Positions 11,930-25,032 of a stretch of DNA of 64,000 nucleotides are shown piece after piece (the first letter of the stretch is position 1; every line of letters begins with the position of its first letter). Origin of the DNA: Paulownia fortunei (lineage: Eukaryota; Streptophyta; Magnoliopsida; Lamiales; Paulowniaceae). The stretch spans positions 16,580,071 through 16,644,070 of the forward strand of contig CM033118.1 of assembly GCA_019321725.1 (NCBI GenBank), read 5' to 3'. The position numbers were made by a program, and so were the translations under genes. The notes beneath the pieces were generated by a model that had not been told where the DNA came from, searched no databases, and saw only the letters and a list, made by a program, of their open reading frames with translations.

Positions 11930-12860
11930 GGATTGATTAAGTTTAAGTTTAGCCAAAATTAAACATGTTAATATATAGTTTGAAGAAGAAATTAGTCAAA
12001 ACTTGAATAGATTTAGAAAATAAAAACATTAAAATTGTAATGATTCAATGTGATTGGTCGTTTTTATAATTAAAATTTTATTTGCTCCATGTAAGTATAT
12101 GATTTATCATTGTTTTGTTATCATTTCGCTTATTTGAATTTAAGATTTGATGAAACTAAATTGAATAGAATTAGGATTCAACAAAAGAAGTTGAAAACGA
12201 AGAAACAAAAATAATTAATTCCAATACCAACTTTTTACAAAAATAAATATTAATTTTAATTTGATATAATAACAATTTTATTTTTGAAATTGGGGGGCAA
12301 AGTGAAAAATTCTCAATGTTTTGGGCGCAAAGTGTGATTCACTAAACATGATTCAATAATTTTGCTCATTAAAATCATGTGTGTCATGCACATGAAGGAT
12401 TTTATGTGGAATATTCCACTTAATTCACTTACAAATTCAAAAGTGTAACTTTCGCTTAGTATAAAAGGTCAATTGTTGAATTTTTTTATTTATATAGCAA
12501 AATATAAATTGAGAATAGTTCAGATGGAATTTTTCTTTAAATATGGATAGTTTTTAGACCATCGAATTTTGTTATGTAAGTTTATTACTTATTTAATTTG
12601 ATATGATATTTTTTTATAAGTCTACTAACATTTTTTTGATATAGATGTCAAAGTTATTTTTACTATAAAAAATGAAAATATTACCTACCAAATTGAGAGA
12701 AATAAATACAAAGAATTATAAACCAATGGTAACAACAATGATTGCATATGATAAAAAAGTTTGTTGGCTTACAAACACTGTACTCGTGCCAATGCATCAA
12801 ATGTTGTCTTGCTGAGTTGGTGTAATTAATACTTGAAAATATTTACGTTCACTATGAGTT
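11930..12860. repeat. R-type repeat R3, upstream of PLATZ-B, copy 1
   Basis: Third relative of the R repeat, containing only the right part of the long-arm element (AAACATGTTAA, GAATATTCCAC, TTTTTAGACCATCG). It lacks the SINE and the 358-bp insertion. Its presence at the head of the PLATZ-B unit shows that R repeat and PLATZ gene duplicated together. Confidence 0.7.
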
Positions 12861-14675
12861 GTACTTTCTTTATTTTTTTAAAGATTTCTTGTAATCTAAT
12901 ACATTGTCCTTATTTAAAATCGTAATTAATGTGAATAAAATTTTCTACTTGAATTAGCTTGCTAGTAATCTCTACTTGTGAAAGTATGTAACTGAAATTG
13001 TGATTTTTGCTTCCATGATAAACAACTAGAAAGGTAGGGCTGAATTTATTCAAAAATCAATTATGTTGTGATGTACATTTGATAAAAACTATCCTTATAA
13101 TTGGTAACAAACCATGAAGAAATTGCAACACAATAAGATTTACATGACTTATTGAAAAAATTAGAAAGGATAGGAAGACTTAACTAAAATAAGGAAGCAA
13201 AAGTATTAAATACTAGAAACTTTTCTTGTCACTTATATGAGTTCTATTATTTCCTATGCGGAAAATGCTAGATGCTTATTGTCAAAAATTAGAAAGAGAG
13301 AGAAAGACCTAACCAAAATAAGGAAGCGACACACTTGATTCAAAAAGAATTTTTGTCGCTTATGATATGAGTACTTCCGTACATCTTGATTCGAAAATAT
13401 TATTCAGTTATTTCTAAAAATTAGGAAGAGTACAAAGACCTAACCAATATAAGAAGCGATTAGCATTCAATTCTAAAAGATTCCGTAGTTATTTATAACA
13501 TATAGTTGTCATTTATATCATATAATTGCTCCCGTACTTCTTGATGAGGAAAATTTTGCTTGATTAGTTTTCAAGTAGGGAGCCTTTAGTGTCTTTATAT
13601 CTATCTTAAATCCTTAACATCTACATAATAACTCCTAAATAAACATAATCATTCATCAATCAAAGCAAATGTTTTGCATAGATTTGCATCAAATATATTT
13701 GATTTAAGGTGTAACTATTGTATTTCAGTTTGAATCTTTTTTAAAAGAAAAAAAAGGAAAATGTGGAGAACATATATTATTCCTATCTATAAATGTGTGC
13801 ATATATAGTAAAAGAATTCACATATGTAAGTGAAGTGCATATTATATCGATTGCAAATTTCAAAACTAAATTTCATCACTGAAGTACTTGGCTAAAGTAG
13901 GAACATTTGACGCTATCAAGTGTTATGCTTAAGCCCACCAATCAGACCATTTTAAGTTTTAGTACACACATTATTTAAGGTTACCTGTTAAATATGAAGC
14001 ATGACTCAAATCTCTAAATCAAAGTAAAAAAGAAATCTCATTTGAGCAAGGGCTTGATTCACCATTTACATTTATGTGACAAAAAGGTAGATCTAAGTTT
14101 TGAGTAAAGAATAGAAAAAGAAACTCAAATTTCAATTCCAATACAAGCCATTATCAAGTCAAATACTATTAATATTTGGAGTTAGTAGCTACTTAAGTGA
14201 TCCTTTCCCATCATTTGTGCTATCTTTGTCAACTTGTCAAGGTTCTACCATTCCTTTACTTACCATTAAGTTGTCACTCCAAAGAATATGTGTGTATGTA
14301 TTAGCCTAAAAATCACATGAAGGTGTTAATTTTCTTTGATTAATATGACATTAATATTTCATCCGGTACCGTACCTAATTTTTTAGTTGAAATCGTGTCA
14401 TCGATCTTTTGTATCAATTGCACCTTAAATCTTTATCTTAAGTTTCTATTTCTCCATGATGAATAAACAAGCATATCCCTTGCATAAGAAAATACAGAAA
14501 TTAGGAAGGACCTCAAGATTAAATAACTTGTAACTTAGTTCATACTATTGGAAAATTTTATAGGGGTATGTGAACACTGATAATCACTTTCGTGTATTTA
14601 TATAATTTTATTAATTATTATATAGATTTATAACGTTGTTATATATCTTTACGTTGATATAATCTCTTTTTGTAG
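12861..14675. other. PLATZ-B upstream region, no exon recognised
   Basis: About 1.8 kb homologous to 4551-6881 upstream of PLATZ-A, with indels. Promoter and a possible short first exon would be expected here, but none could be assigned. Confidence 0.5.
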
Positions 14676-17600
14676 GTTGACATTGCAATCCAACATGAAA
14701 ACATGCCAGAATGGCTTGACAACTTTTTAGGAAAGAAATTTTTTGACAAATGTCCAGCTCATGACTCGGACAAAAAAGATTTGAACAGGTATTGCATTAC
14801 CTGTGATGCATCAACCTGTAGGGATTGCGTCAGTTCCGGTCATCATAGAGACCATGAGCTACTTACCATCCACAGGCATGTTTACCAAAATGTTGTTCCC
14901 CTAAATCAAATGAAGAATTATATGGATTGCACAAAAATTCAGGTACTTTTACTTTACAAAGTAACCAATCAATTTCACATTTCATTTTATTAAGTGTCCT
15001 TTGCATATATGTTAAGTACTAGAATTAGAAGAACAAGCTAGGCTAGTAGTTTCTTAAGAAAGCTCATACTTTTGGATGGACAATATGTATTTTTCAGAAG
15101 TCAGAAACTTTTATGCTTTCTTCAAAGACTTTTGCATGACAAGGTGTATATTCATGTTTAAATAATATTTTTGTTTCTATACAAAACAAATTGAAATTCT
15201 GCTTAACTTAATGAGAATATTAAATTATGAAAATTTGTAAAATTAGATATATGATTAAGCTTGCAAATCTAACATCGATAGTTTATGGTTAAACTCATTT
15301 ATACATCATATAAGCTCTTATATCTTATAAGATATTGTTGGATCTTATAAGATGATGGATTTTAATTTTAAAATAAAATTTTAATGTGTTTGGATAAAAG
15401 TTAAATCATAAAACTTATAAGATATGAGTAATTGTAATTTTAGAAATTATATAGTCAAATTAAAGGAGTTTGTTAAGTCCTTAAAATTAAGTTAGGATCT
15501 TGTTACCTTTTTAAAGGAGTTCAAAAGCTTCTAAAATCATATTTTTGGATCTTATAAACAATTTTTCTAAAATTACTATAAAATAATATAAAGTAGTTTG
15601 CAAAAGCTTTCAAACATCTAATAAGATATTTTTAACCAAATAGCTTTAGGCTTCATTTGGATTGATGAATTTGAATCTAAGGATTTCAAATCCATAATAA
15701 TAAATCCATTGAGTTTGTTTGGATAATCTTATGATTCAATGGATTTTAAATCCTTAAATTCCTATTTTGAACTATTTTTGGAATCATTGTGATGTATTTC
15801 AGATTCATGTTAAAATAAATCATTTGAAATCCTTCACTAAAATTCTCCCATCAAATCCAAATCTTTCCATCCAAATGTAATCTTACAGTAATTTACCAGG
15901 CTTAGTGACTTAAACTTTATATAAAGTTGGTTTAGGCTTGTATATTTGGTGCACTACTACAGCAATCTAGGACCATTCCACATCACTAATTTTTTGTATT
16001 GAAAATCAATGTTTAAGCAACTACCATACCATTTGATTGAAGTAATCTAGGACCACTTAATATCACCAACATTTGGACTGATAATTCCGGGTTGGAGATT
16101 TGTTAGAGTAATTCAGTGTTTAAGCAACTAAAAGACCATTGAATTACTTTTTCCCAAGCTTAAATAAGGCTGTTTGTTTTCTGGCACAAAATAGACGAAA
16201 GATGTGAAAATAAGTTCAGTTTATGAATCATGTCGTTCATCTTCTGTATGTTGTAACGCTCAAGTTGTTCCTCTACTAGTTTATAAAGATATTGATATAA
16301 TCCATTGTTTATAGCAGTAATTGATGTAGTTAAATAACCTTGTTAAAAAACAGAAAATATAAATTTAGGTTGTTCAGATTTTATACCATTGTATCAATTA
16401 TATATATTAACAATTGAAGTATCTCATTTAAAGTTTGTTGCAACTGCAAATATCCTCCTAATATGCTAGTGGCTTTTACCGATTGAAACTCTTTGGTTGT
16501 TGTTTAGTCTTTTTTAAGAATAATATTTATATACTTTGTCCTTTTTTTTCATGTCTCAAAAGAATAACATTGTTATTTTGTTGGGGCGTTAATATCTTGT
16601 TATTATGTATTACATTTCTCCCTAACTAGAGAAGTTTTAGATGTGTAATGTCATACCATTATTTACTGTTTCCTGTTTTTCTCTTTTCTCTTGCATTTTA
16701 AATTGCATAAACCGAAAAGTATTCAGCATCTTCTCAAATTCCCAAGACAATGAGATGACAATTGATTAATCAAAACTGAATTTCTTTGAGTGCGACTCGT
16801 TTATTGTTTTCTCTGCAAATATGTCTATCTTACCATATAACATGAAATGTCTCTCACCTTTATTTGATTCAACTTTTGAGTTGTCCCATATTCCATTCTA
16901 GGTTAGCCCATAGGTGCAGCAATTATGTATCATGTTTTCTCCTTCTGAATACTAAGTAAAACTACTAGTTGTGCTTTATCCTTTGGTCTTATGTAATTTT
17001 AATTGCAGCACTATAAATGTAATAAGAAATGGGTTGTGTCTTTGACTCCCCTCCCACACAATGGCTCTGGTGCACACATTATTGGAGATGGAGCTTGTCT
17101 GGCATGTAAAAGAAAGTTGACCGATTCTGCCCGATTTTATTTCTGCTCCATTGTTTGCAAGGTATTATGATTTTTCTTTTCATATTAGCTAATCTAGCTA
17201 GTCTCTTCAAACCATAACCATTGGTAAGAATATTTAATAATTAGGATGAACTTGTTATGTTATTATGTAGCACAATGTGAAAGTCCGTCAAAATTATGTT
17301 ACTAGTTATTACCATATTTGAACTTTACATTATGCAATAAAAACACAATATGGGGAAGAGATAAAACCATGGAAATTTTTTAGTAACACGTCATAGAAAT
17401 CGTGTTAAGATTCGTAAACTAATTATATGCAATGTTCATCTTTCTCTTATAATAAATAAATAGTATTAACTATCAGTCACAATTAATATTATAGGGACTA
17501 TTAGTCAGAAAGTTGAAATTATTTGAATAAGTATTGATTTCCTTATCAACTTATTATTTTTCAGGTTGAAGCAATGTGTGAAAGGAATAGGAAGATCCAG

Positions 17601-17714
17601 CCTGGTGTATCCAAAGAGGGCACTTCTGGAAAAGGGGAGGTTGAACAATCGGTAAATTACAGGGGTCGTAAGCGTAGCAGGAAAGGAGTGCCTCACAGGG
17701 CACCTTTGTTTTGA
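14676..17714 (+). CDS. PLATZ-B: PLATZ transcription factor, apparently intact, copy 1
   Basis: Three exons with canonical GT-AG sites and phase-0 junctions: 14676-14942, 17009-17161 and 17565-17714, separated by introns of 2066 and 403 bp. From the ATG at 14703 they give 180 codons before the stop, close to family size; a short extra 5' exon is possible because 14676 follows a good acceptor (TTTTTGTAG). Exon 1 has MPEWLDNFLGKKFFDKCPAH, then YCITCDASTCRDCVSSGHH, the family's Cys/His zinc-ligand region. Exon 2 has KCNKKWVVSLTPLPHNG and CLACKRK...FYFCSIVCK. The last exon ends RKRSRKGVPHRAPLF, a basic tail that could serve nuclear import. PLATZ factors act in the nucleus on A/T-rich targets; this gene's target is unknown. 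It is the undamaged sister of PLATZ-A. Confidence 0.87.
15649..15882. mobile_element. Tourist-like (PIF/Harbinger) MITE, 234 bp, copy 1
   Basis: Ends GGCTTCATTTGG and CCAAATGTAATC form imperfect terminal inverted repeats. TTA precedes (15646-15648) and follows (15883-15885), the PIF/Harbinger target duplication. The equivalent intron position in PLATZ-A (near 7880) has no such insert. It sits in the large PLATZ-B intron and interrupts no exon. Confidence 0.75.
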
Positions 17715-18489
17715 TATCAAAATACTCTACCAACAATTCATTATCCTGCCAATATTTGCAAGACATAATGGACTAGGGATCCCAATAATTGCAAATTTTA
17801 TGAACTGAAATGTATTTCAATACAATTTTTCACTTTGCCAAGAAGGCGTATGAATGTTGGCACATAACATGATTTCTTTTTGTTTGTCTCAAATTTATTT
17901 CCTTGCTTTTGAAATTAATAATTAATTGATTTGATTTTCAACTATACCCCTCTTTAAATATAACTAATTATTTTCAACTATGGCAATGTACAAATCAAGT
18001 CTTATATTTAAACATTCTACATTTCATTTTAATACGATATAAATATGATACAACATTATAATTAGAAAGTTTTTACAGCTTTATAGACTTTTCGAATTTA
18101 CATAATATCAAGAAGCAAAAATTTTAGTACAAAAGAAAATATGTGAACTTTTGATATTTTATAAAAAAATCAACCCAAACATACTCTGTGTGATCGAGGG
18201 AGCTAAGTCACATAGAGTGTGAGCCAAGACGGGTCCAAGTGCTAGAGCATGAAAATATCAAAATACTTAAAAGCAGAAGCGGATTAGAACAGGTATTAAA
18301 AATAAATTAAAATTAACCTAATCATTAAAATATGTTTTAAATGAGTGAATATTGTTGCCAAGTTATGATTTGGTATTATTTGACATAATAAGTCTAAATC
18401 AAATAACCATTCTTTTCACTTGGCTTTGGGAAATAGTTAAATGATTTGATTGTTTTTTTAGTGAGGCTTTAAAAATAATTTAAATGAAA
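17715..18489. other. PLATZ-B downstream region, no gene
   Basis: AT-rich sequence. The first few hundred bases would hold the PLATZ-B 3' untranslated region. The antisense open frames over the last PLATZ exon are shadows. Nothing else is recognised. Confidence 0.5.
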
Positions 18490-18600
18490 AAGATTTTTTT
18501 TTTCAAAAATAAATAGTGGTTGATTTTCCAACTCTTTTCCTAGTGACTCGATTATATGACTAATGAGATCGTAAGTTCACAACTCTCCATTTTGTTTTAT
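18490..18600 (-). mobile_element. Old SINE copy, minus strand
   Basis: Aligns along most of its length with the better preserved SINE at 39086-39207: GGTTGATTTTCCAACTC, AGTGACTCGATTATATGAC and GATCGTAAGTTCACAA correspond to that element's sequence. A T run at the left is the poly(A) tail of a minus-strand insertion. The promoter-like B-box region is mutated. No target duplication was recognised. Confidence 0.6.
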
Positions 18601-19037
18601 TTTTTCTTGCTTTTTGGGCATCTGCTCTCACTTACAAATATTTTTAAAATAGTTTTTCATGGAATTTGTCCATGAAATGACAACAATAATTGATAAATTT
18701 TTGTTATTTTTCGAAGTGTGATTTATCAATTTTAGTGTAAAATTTAAGAAACTTTAGAGCATAGTAGAATAAAGCTCCCTCTTAATTAGCTAGAGCGAGC
18801 TCAAAGCACCTAAGTATTTTCCCTAGTTGGAAAATTATGTGATCTAGAGAGCGAAGATATACTAGTTAACAGTATGGATGGAATCGGCAAATGAGTTGGT
18901 CCATTTTGGACCCACAATCAATAAGATCCCAAAACTCTACTTACAAATCTTACGACCCAACTTAATCCAGGACTGGTTGGCTTGGGTAGGACCTATGGGT
19001 TCAATTAAATGATTTTGCCAACATAGTAAATGATTTT

Positions 19038-20014
19038 TTTGGCAACTCACCACCTAAATTACATGGAGTTTTTCACTTTACCATCCAAGTCCCCATCAGT
19101 GAAATATTCTACCGAGATTCCATTATGTGCGTGACACATGTTAAACTATCGTATTTTGCCATCCAAACTTTGTATGATTTTTCACTTTGCCATCCCACTT
19201 TGAAACATTTTTAAAAAATTATGTATGTACATGTACTTTATCTCTTTTTCTATTACTCATTCACAAAAAATAAATTTAATCAATACTTATTATTAAAAAT
19301 ATATTATCAATAAAACTAGTTTTTTTTTGGGTATTAAAATAATTTTTTGAGTATATTATCAATTAAACTTATTTCAAAATAAATTATAATTAAAAATTAA
19401 AAAAATGCCAAAACACATAGACAATTATTTTTCAATTTGAGGTGAATAAAATTATAGATATATACCAACGTAAATTTGAACATATTAGAATGCATTTTGA
19501 AAGATAAATTATTCTAAACTCAAGTAAAAGAAAAAGATAAAAGTATTACAATTTTAATGTAATTGATTATTTTTATATTTAAAATTTTATTAGTACTGCT
19601 CCATATCTGTGTAGAATTTTGCTAATTTATAATTTTAATTTACTTCAATTTAAAATTTATTAAAGCAAATTAAATAATAAAATATATAATTTAACAAAAA
19701 AGTTAAAAAGGAATACACGAAAAAATAAATAAATTTACTGACATGAGTATTTTTGTTACAATAAGTGTTGATCAAGTTTAATTTTTATGAATGAGTAATA
19801 AAAAAGAGACAAAGTACATGTATATACATAATCTTTTAGAAAAAATTAAAAGTGGGGTGGCAAAGTGAAAAAAATTTCAAAGTTTGGGTGGCAAAGTGAG
19901 ATAACTTTAACATGTGCCATGTATATGATAAAATCTTAGCGGAATATTCTGCCGCGCGGGAGTCATGGATGGTAAAGCGAACAAACCCACGTAGTTTAGG
20001 TGGTAAGTTGCCAA
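19038..20014. mobile_element. Long-inverted-arm element of about 1 kb, copy 1
   Basis: Arms of about 240 bp: left 19038-19280 (GGCAACTCACCACCTAAA, CACTTTGCCATCCCAC, TGTACATGTACTTTATCTC), right 19780-20014 in reverse complement. There is no transposase. Outer GGGTT (18997) and AACCC (20075) may be the true termini, but I could not match a target duplication. Its arms share the CACTTTGCC motif with the R-repeat element. The 72-aa minus-strand open frame in the right arm is not a gene. Confidence 0.7.
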
Positions 20015-20079
20015 AAATAAGACTTAAATGGTATAGTGTAAAAATGGTCATCATTTGGATGGCATATTATTTTTAACCC

Positions 20080-22985
20080 TTATACTAATACCCAGAAAGA
20101 AGTGAGGTCAAACTCAAATTAAGGGATTTTGAGGCTATAAATGGCAAGTTAAGCCAAAATAACAAACAAAGTAGAAATAAAAAATACAAATAAAAAAATG
20201 ATCAAAGGTTTATAGCTATTGCAATATTTATCAACAATTACAGGAACATATAAGCTAAACAACTAATAAGAAAGTAAGACATTAAAAAGGATTTCTTATC
20301 CAAATATATTATAGGGATTAAGTATATCTCACAATTTACTTGTTCCTCAATTGAGAAGATGTACATAATTGAATATAAAGCATGAATACTCAAGTAGGCC
20401 TTGATTTTAAAAGTTCAAGATAGTACAGAAGAATGTATAAGAAGTTTTGGCCGTATGGCAAATCAAACTAAGTTATTATATTATAACATAGAAATTTTAG
20501 TATATCAATCATTTTGAATATCAATACTAAATGACATAGTAATTAGTAGGGTTTGGGGACAAGTGTTCTAGTACAAAACAAGTCAATAAAATAGCTAGTC
20601 AAGGGAATATTATGAACTTGATTCATGGAACAAGAAAGTATTTATAGCAAAAATATAATGTTGACAAATGGTTATGCATGTTTACATGAATGAGTGAGTT
20701 GAAGCAATGAATACAAAGCCATAAGTTGGGATGACTAAGAAATATTAACATGCTTCTAAATTGAAACCAAACTTTAAGAGAAAAAATAATAATTTTTTCC
20801 AAGGTCAACAAGTTTACCTTGGTAGAAAAATAGTTCCGAAAGTGAGCTAGAGTTACACTTGACAAGTATAAATCTACACAAGTGTAAAATAATTAAATAA
20901 TATGACTCGAAGTTTCCTAAGAATGAAAGAGAAGACATAATTTACAATTTATTAAAAAAAACTAAGGATCATTATATAATTGCTTGGTTATAGAACCTAA
21001 TGTTTCATATTTAAAACTTGACAGAAAATATAACATTATCTAAAATATTCCATCATATTTTAAAAGATCATAGACTATCTACAGGCAGGTCTGGACATCC
21101 TTGCTACTAAAACTACATTCTTCTGTAGATCTTCATCTTAAAACAAAGCTGGATTATTTAACTTTTTCTACACAATCTGATGTTAGAATGGTCTCATTCA
21201 CAATAATAAGGTTATATCCACAATTTGTTCATAATTCAGCAAAAGACATTTGAGGGTGAACCTTAATTAAGTACCAAACTGTAACTTTGATGTCTAGTAA
21301 AATTGTGTTTATTCAAATTTATCAAATAAATTGAAACAAATCATGTATACCACCCTCCTTCATTGACAACCCAAGAACCACATCATGCAAAACTTATTAT
21401 CTATTGATCATATTACTGCCAAATAATATTATCAAGCATTGCAATTCATGCGCATGCTGCGAATATCCAGATATATTCGTTGTATTTCTTATGGTTTTCA
21501 AACAATTGCAATGAAGCAAAAATGTTTACCTATCGCAAAGAGACAGAGAGGAGGGAATATTAAGAACCTATATGCATGAGCCTAATATTTCTTAACAAAT
21601 ATCAGCAATAAAATTTAATTAACTTTATGTGATATTCATTTGACTATAATAAAAGCCCATTGCTGGAGAAACTTGTCTCAAGCATTAGCATTGGAGCAAA
21701 ACCAAATACTATGATACTACTTTCCATGTCCTAAATTTGAATTCCATGCTAACTTAAACTATAAAACCAAATTTAATCAACAATAATTGGTACAGAGTAA
21801 AAATTATGTTAATTAGGTATGATTATAATCTAACTTTACATATATTTGAGCCGAGTTCGATCTATATTCGATTAAAGTATAATGATATAGACCAAGATAA
21901 GTTAGTTGCATAATTGATTGGTACTTGATTCTAACAAATGCCAGATAATGGAGTGTGCTCGGCCATCAAGGCTGCTCCATAAGATTTAAAGTTTTTATTC
22001 CTGTTCCGCTATTGCTCTATGTGTCTTAACATGAGTTTTACAACACAAACCATCAAAATTCATAAATTTATAGGTTAAGATAACTTTAGATTGCTTAAAA
22101 AGAAAAAAAAGAACTTATAAACACCAATTTTGTGTAAGAAATACCTTATAGCTCATAAATCCGATGGCTTTTTTCTTATAGAATAAATAGTGGTTTGGGG
22201 AAACAAGTTTGTTTCAATATAAGGTGATGTTGTCTTCAGCAAAAGAATCTTAGTAATTTTGATAGCCTGCAAAATTATGAAAAATTGATGTGGTACTTTT
22301 CCCTAGCTTAATATTGACAAACTATTTAGATAAATTATTGATTATATAAGAAGCCCTTCCATGATGCTCGTCAAACACCATATGTAAAAGAACCCCTTAA
22401 AAAGAAAAGTTTTGATACTTGACTTTTTATTGGGCCTTTGTCCACAAATGTTCCTTATTGAGCTCATAAGCAACTAAACAACTTTTCTTCTTAGTTTGGA
22501 GACATATAAATTTTTATGAATAAAATTATATCCAAAATGTTTACCTCCTCTATAATGTGACTATTGTTATTGGACATTGCCCTATATTTTCTTTGCAGAG
22601 TCTTTTCTACCCCCATTCTCAAGGTATATTTCATTTTTACCTTGCTAAAATGTATCAATCTATACTACTCTTTAATGGTCTCTACTACAAATAATTTATT
22701 TATTTCTTTTTTCTCTTCCAACCGAACAAGGATGATCTTTTATATTTTTTTAACAAGAAATATCTATTTTTCATAATTAGGCTACTCTTGCTCCAATAAG
22801 CTAATTTGCGTTGAAATAGAAAACGATATACTCTATACACTACAATTTATTTTAAGTTAGAGTCAAAATAATGGAGTAAAATAAAAACATGGAGGATAGA
22901 TAAATGTAGGATATTTATAATGAAAACACAATGAAGCTATGGCTTTTTGCATTGTTTGTATCCTTATGCCAATTCACATGATATG
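20080..22985. other. Intergenic, no gene recognised
   Basis: About 2.9 kb of AT-rich DNA. Small open frames (20623-20865 minus, 22564-22776 plus) have no domain, no coding-like composition and no recognisable splice partners. An unidentified diverged gene or non-coding RNA cannot be excluded. Confidence 0.45.
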
Positions 22986-22990
22986 TACAC

Positions 22991-23062
<72 letters not shown>
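22986..23062. repeat. (CA)n(TA)n compound microsatellite
   Basis: CA repeats followed by TA repeats. It has the same length at 59508-59584 in the second block, which is notable for so mutable a sequence. Confidence 0.95.
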
Positions 23063-23283
23063 GCAAATATATCCAAAAAAGTTATAGGTTTATCTATTTA
23101 AGAGTTTGGAGTGACATTGTTTACTGCCATATCTTGAAATGCTGTACCTGGAGTGTTTGATTGTGTTTTTTTTTTTTTTTGTAAGTGATATTTTATATAA
23201 AAATATAATGAACAAACATATGAATTTATGAACCTTCATATAGAATTTTTCGTTACTCATATTTTTATTGTATAACAATAATT

Positions 23284-23945
23284 AGAGATGACAATGGATC
23301 CAAATAAAATCCGAACCTATAACAAAGATGAGTTTGGAGTGAATGAATGGGTAACGAGGCGGGTAATGGATTTAATTTTTCAAAATTCATCCAGGTCTGA
23401 GAAGGTAAAGGGTCCTAATTGATCCTCCCTGAACCCGCTCCGTTAATTATTATATAACTTACTCTAGGATTTCCTTCATTCTATCATATTTTCTTTTCCT
23501 TCTCAAAGCAGCCGCCTGTGATACTTCCCACCTCCGTTCACAGAGAGTTTCATAAAAAATAGTATTACCTTTTGGTGGAATTTATTTTGCCGGCAGTGCG
23601 CACCTAGATCTCTCTCCCCTCCACTAACATGGAGAACTGAGATAAAAGATTAACGGGCAGCACCCCCACTGCCATGAAAGCCAAAGAGAGGCAGTGTAGT
23701 AGAGCTAGGTACAGGAAACAAACGTGGCTGCACAAGATAGAAGCCTTCAAGAGTATGCAAGGCAAAATTATTTGCGGGTACATGGGTCAAACAGGTTAGA
23801 CCCGTCAGGGTTTGATTCTGAGTTGGACGGGGGAGATAGGTTTTGGATTCTATCAGGACGGGACGGTCTCGAGTCCAATATTCCTAAAATGGGATGGATC
23901 TCGATTTTGATCAAATTCATCCCAAACCCGCTCATTGTTATTTCT
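23284..23945. mobile_element. MULE-like MITE family, old copy, about 660 bp
   Basis: Ends AGAGATGACAATGGATCC and (reverse) AGAAATAACAATGAGCGGG resemble the termini of the well-preserved element at 36762-37253. The interior near both ends is rich in GGGT/ACCCG motifs typical of this widespread plant repeat. No clean target duplication remains. The open frames inside (23724-23990 and its antisense) are by-products of the repeat. Confidence 0.5.
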
Positions 23946-23949
23946 AATG

Positions 23950-24861
23950 GCATTTGTATAACTTCATGTAATTGGCTTTTGTCCTTATGACATGAATTGG
24001 ATTTATCACTGATTAAAATATATTTTTAAAGTACTCAGAATATATATTTCCAAAGTACTCTTACATTGTTATTATGTTAATATAGACAATTGACATATGA
24101 GTGTTCCATCTTTAATTAAAACTTTTGTTATTTTAATAATTAAAGGCTACTTAACATTTGTAAAAATATGTATGTATTTCATATATAATTATATAAACAT
24201 ATCTAAAGATGAGGAAACAAATCAAACAAAATAAGTGTAACACATGAACCATTTTTAAGCCAAAAGAATCCAAAACATCTGATAAATTAGTTTTATACCA
24301 ATAATTTATATATTTTTTGATTAACATTTAGTTTATTTTCAAATGTTTTTATTAATTTTTATACATTTAGTTTGAAATCTTGTAGGTAGTGACAAAAAAA
24401 AGAAGAAAATGGAAAGAAACCAAAAATTTGGTTGAAATATTGAAAAATTGAAATTGTGGTACTATTGATGGCAGTTTTCGTATTTTAATAATAACTCTCT
24501 GCCCTAATATTATATGAACTTGATTCTTAATTTATTAGAAATCCAAGAGATATATCTACAAGTTTTATGTTTACCATGAAGTTCAAATCATTCGATTTGA
24601 ATAATAAAAATTGATATTAATGGTTAGCACCGAACTGAAACTTTCTAGTATGACACATTTTGGTGTTTTATATAAAACTCTCTCCACAGATGTTATATGA
24701 TGTTGATTCAAGTTCCTATGGAAAGCCAAGACATAGAGATATAATTCATTAGAAAATATAAAAAATCAAGTCAACTTAGAAAGTGATCCAAAACTAGTTG
24801 TAAGGGGATAAACAATATCAAAGTACTGAAGTGAAGGAGGAAAAAACAGCAGAAATCAGGG
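23950..24861. other. Intergenic, no gene
   Basis: AT-rich, stops in all frames, nothing recognised. Confidence 0.5.
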
Positions 24862-25032
24862 CAGAATACACGGCACTTAGGTGCCAAAATAAAACGCCTA
24901 GGTGCCATCTGAGACTGCCAGAACAGAATACACAGTACCTAAGCTCCGAAACAAAGCACCTATGCACCATTTGAGGCTGCCAGGATAGAATACACAGCGC
25001 CTAAGCTCCATTATTTTGCGCCTAGGCACATC
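24862..25032. repeat. 62-bp minisatellite, about 2.75 units, copy 1
   Basis: AGAATACAC recurs at 24863, 24925 and 24987, a period of 62 bp. Each unit contains two versions of a GC-rich GCGCCTAAG/GCGCCTAGG motif about 20 bp apart, separated by AAAATAAAA-like sequence, then GAGACTGCCAG. It lies about 0.5 kb before the NLR promoter fragment. Confidence 0.85.

Noticed and set aside
22939..23160. 73-codon frame with His-Thr and Tyr-Ile repeats
   Set aside because: It is the translation of the CA/TA microsatellite.
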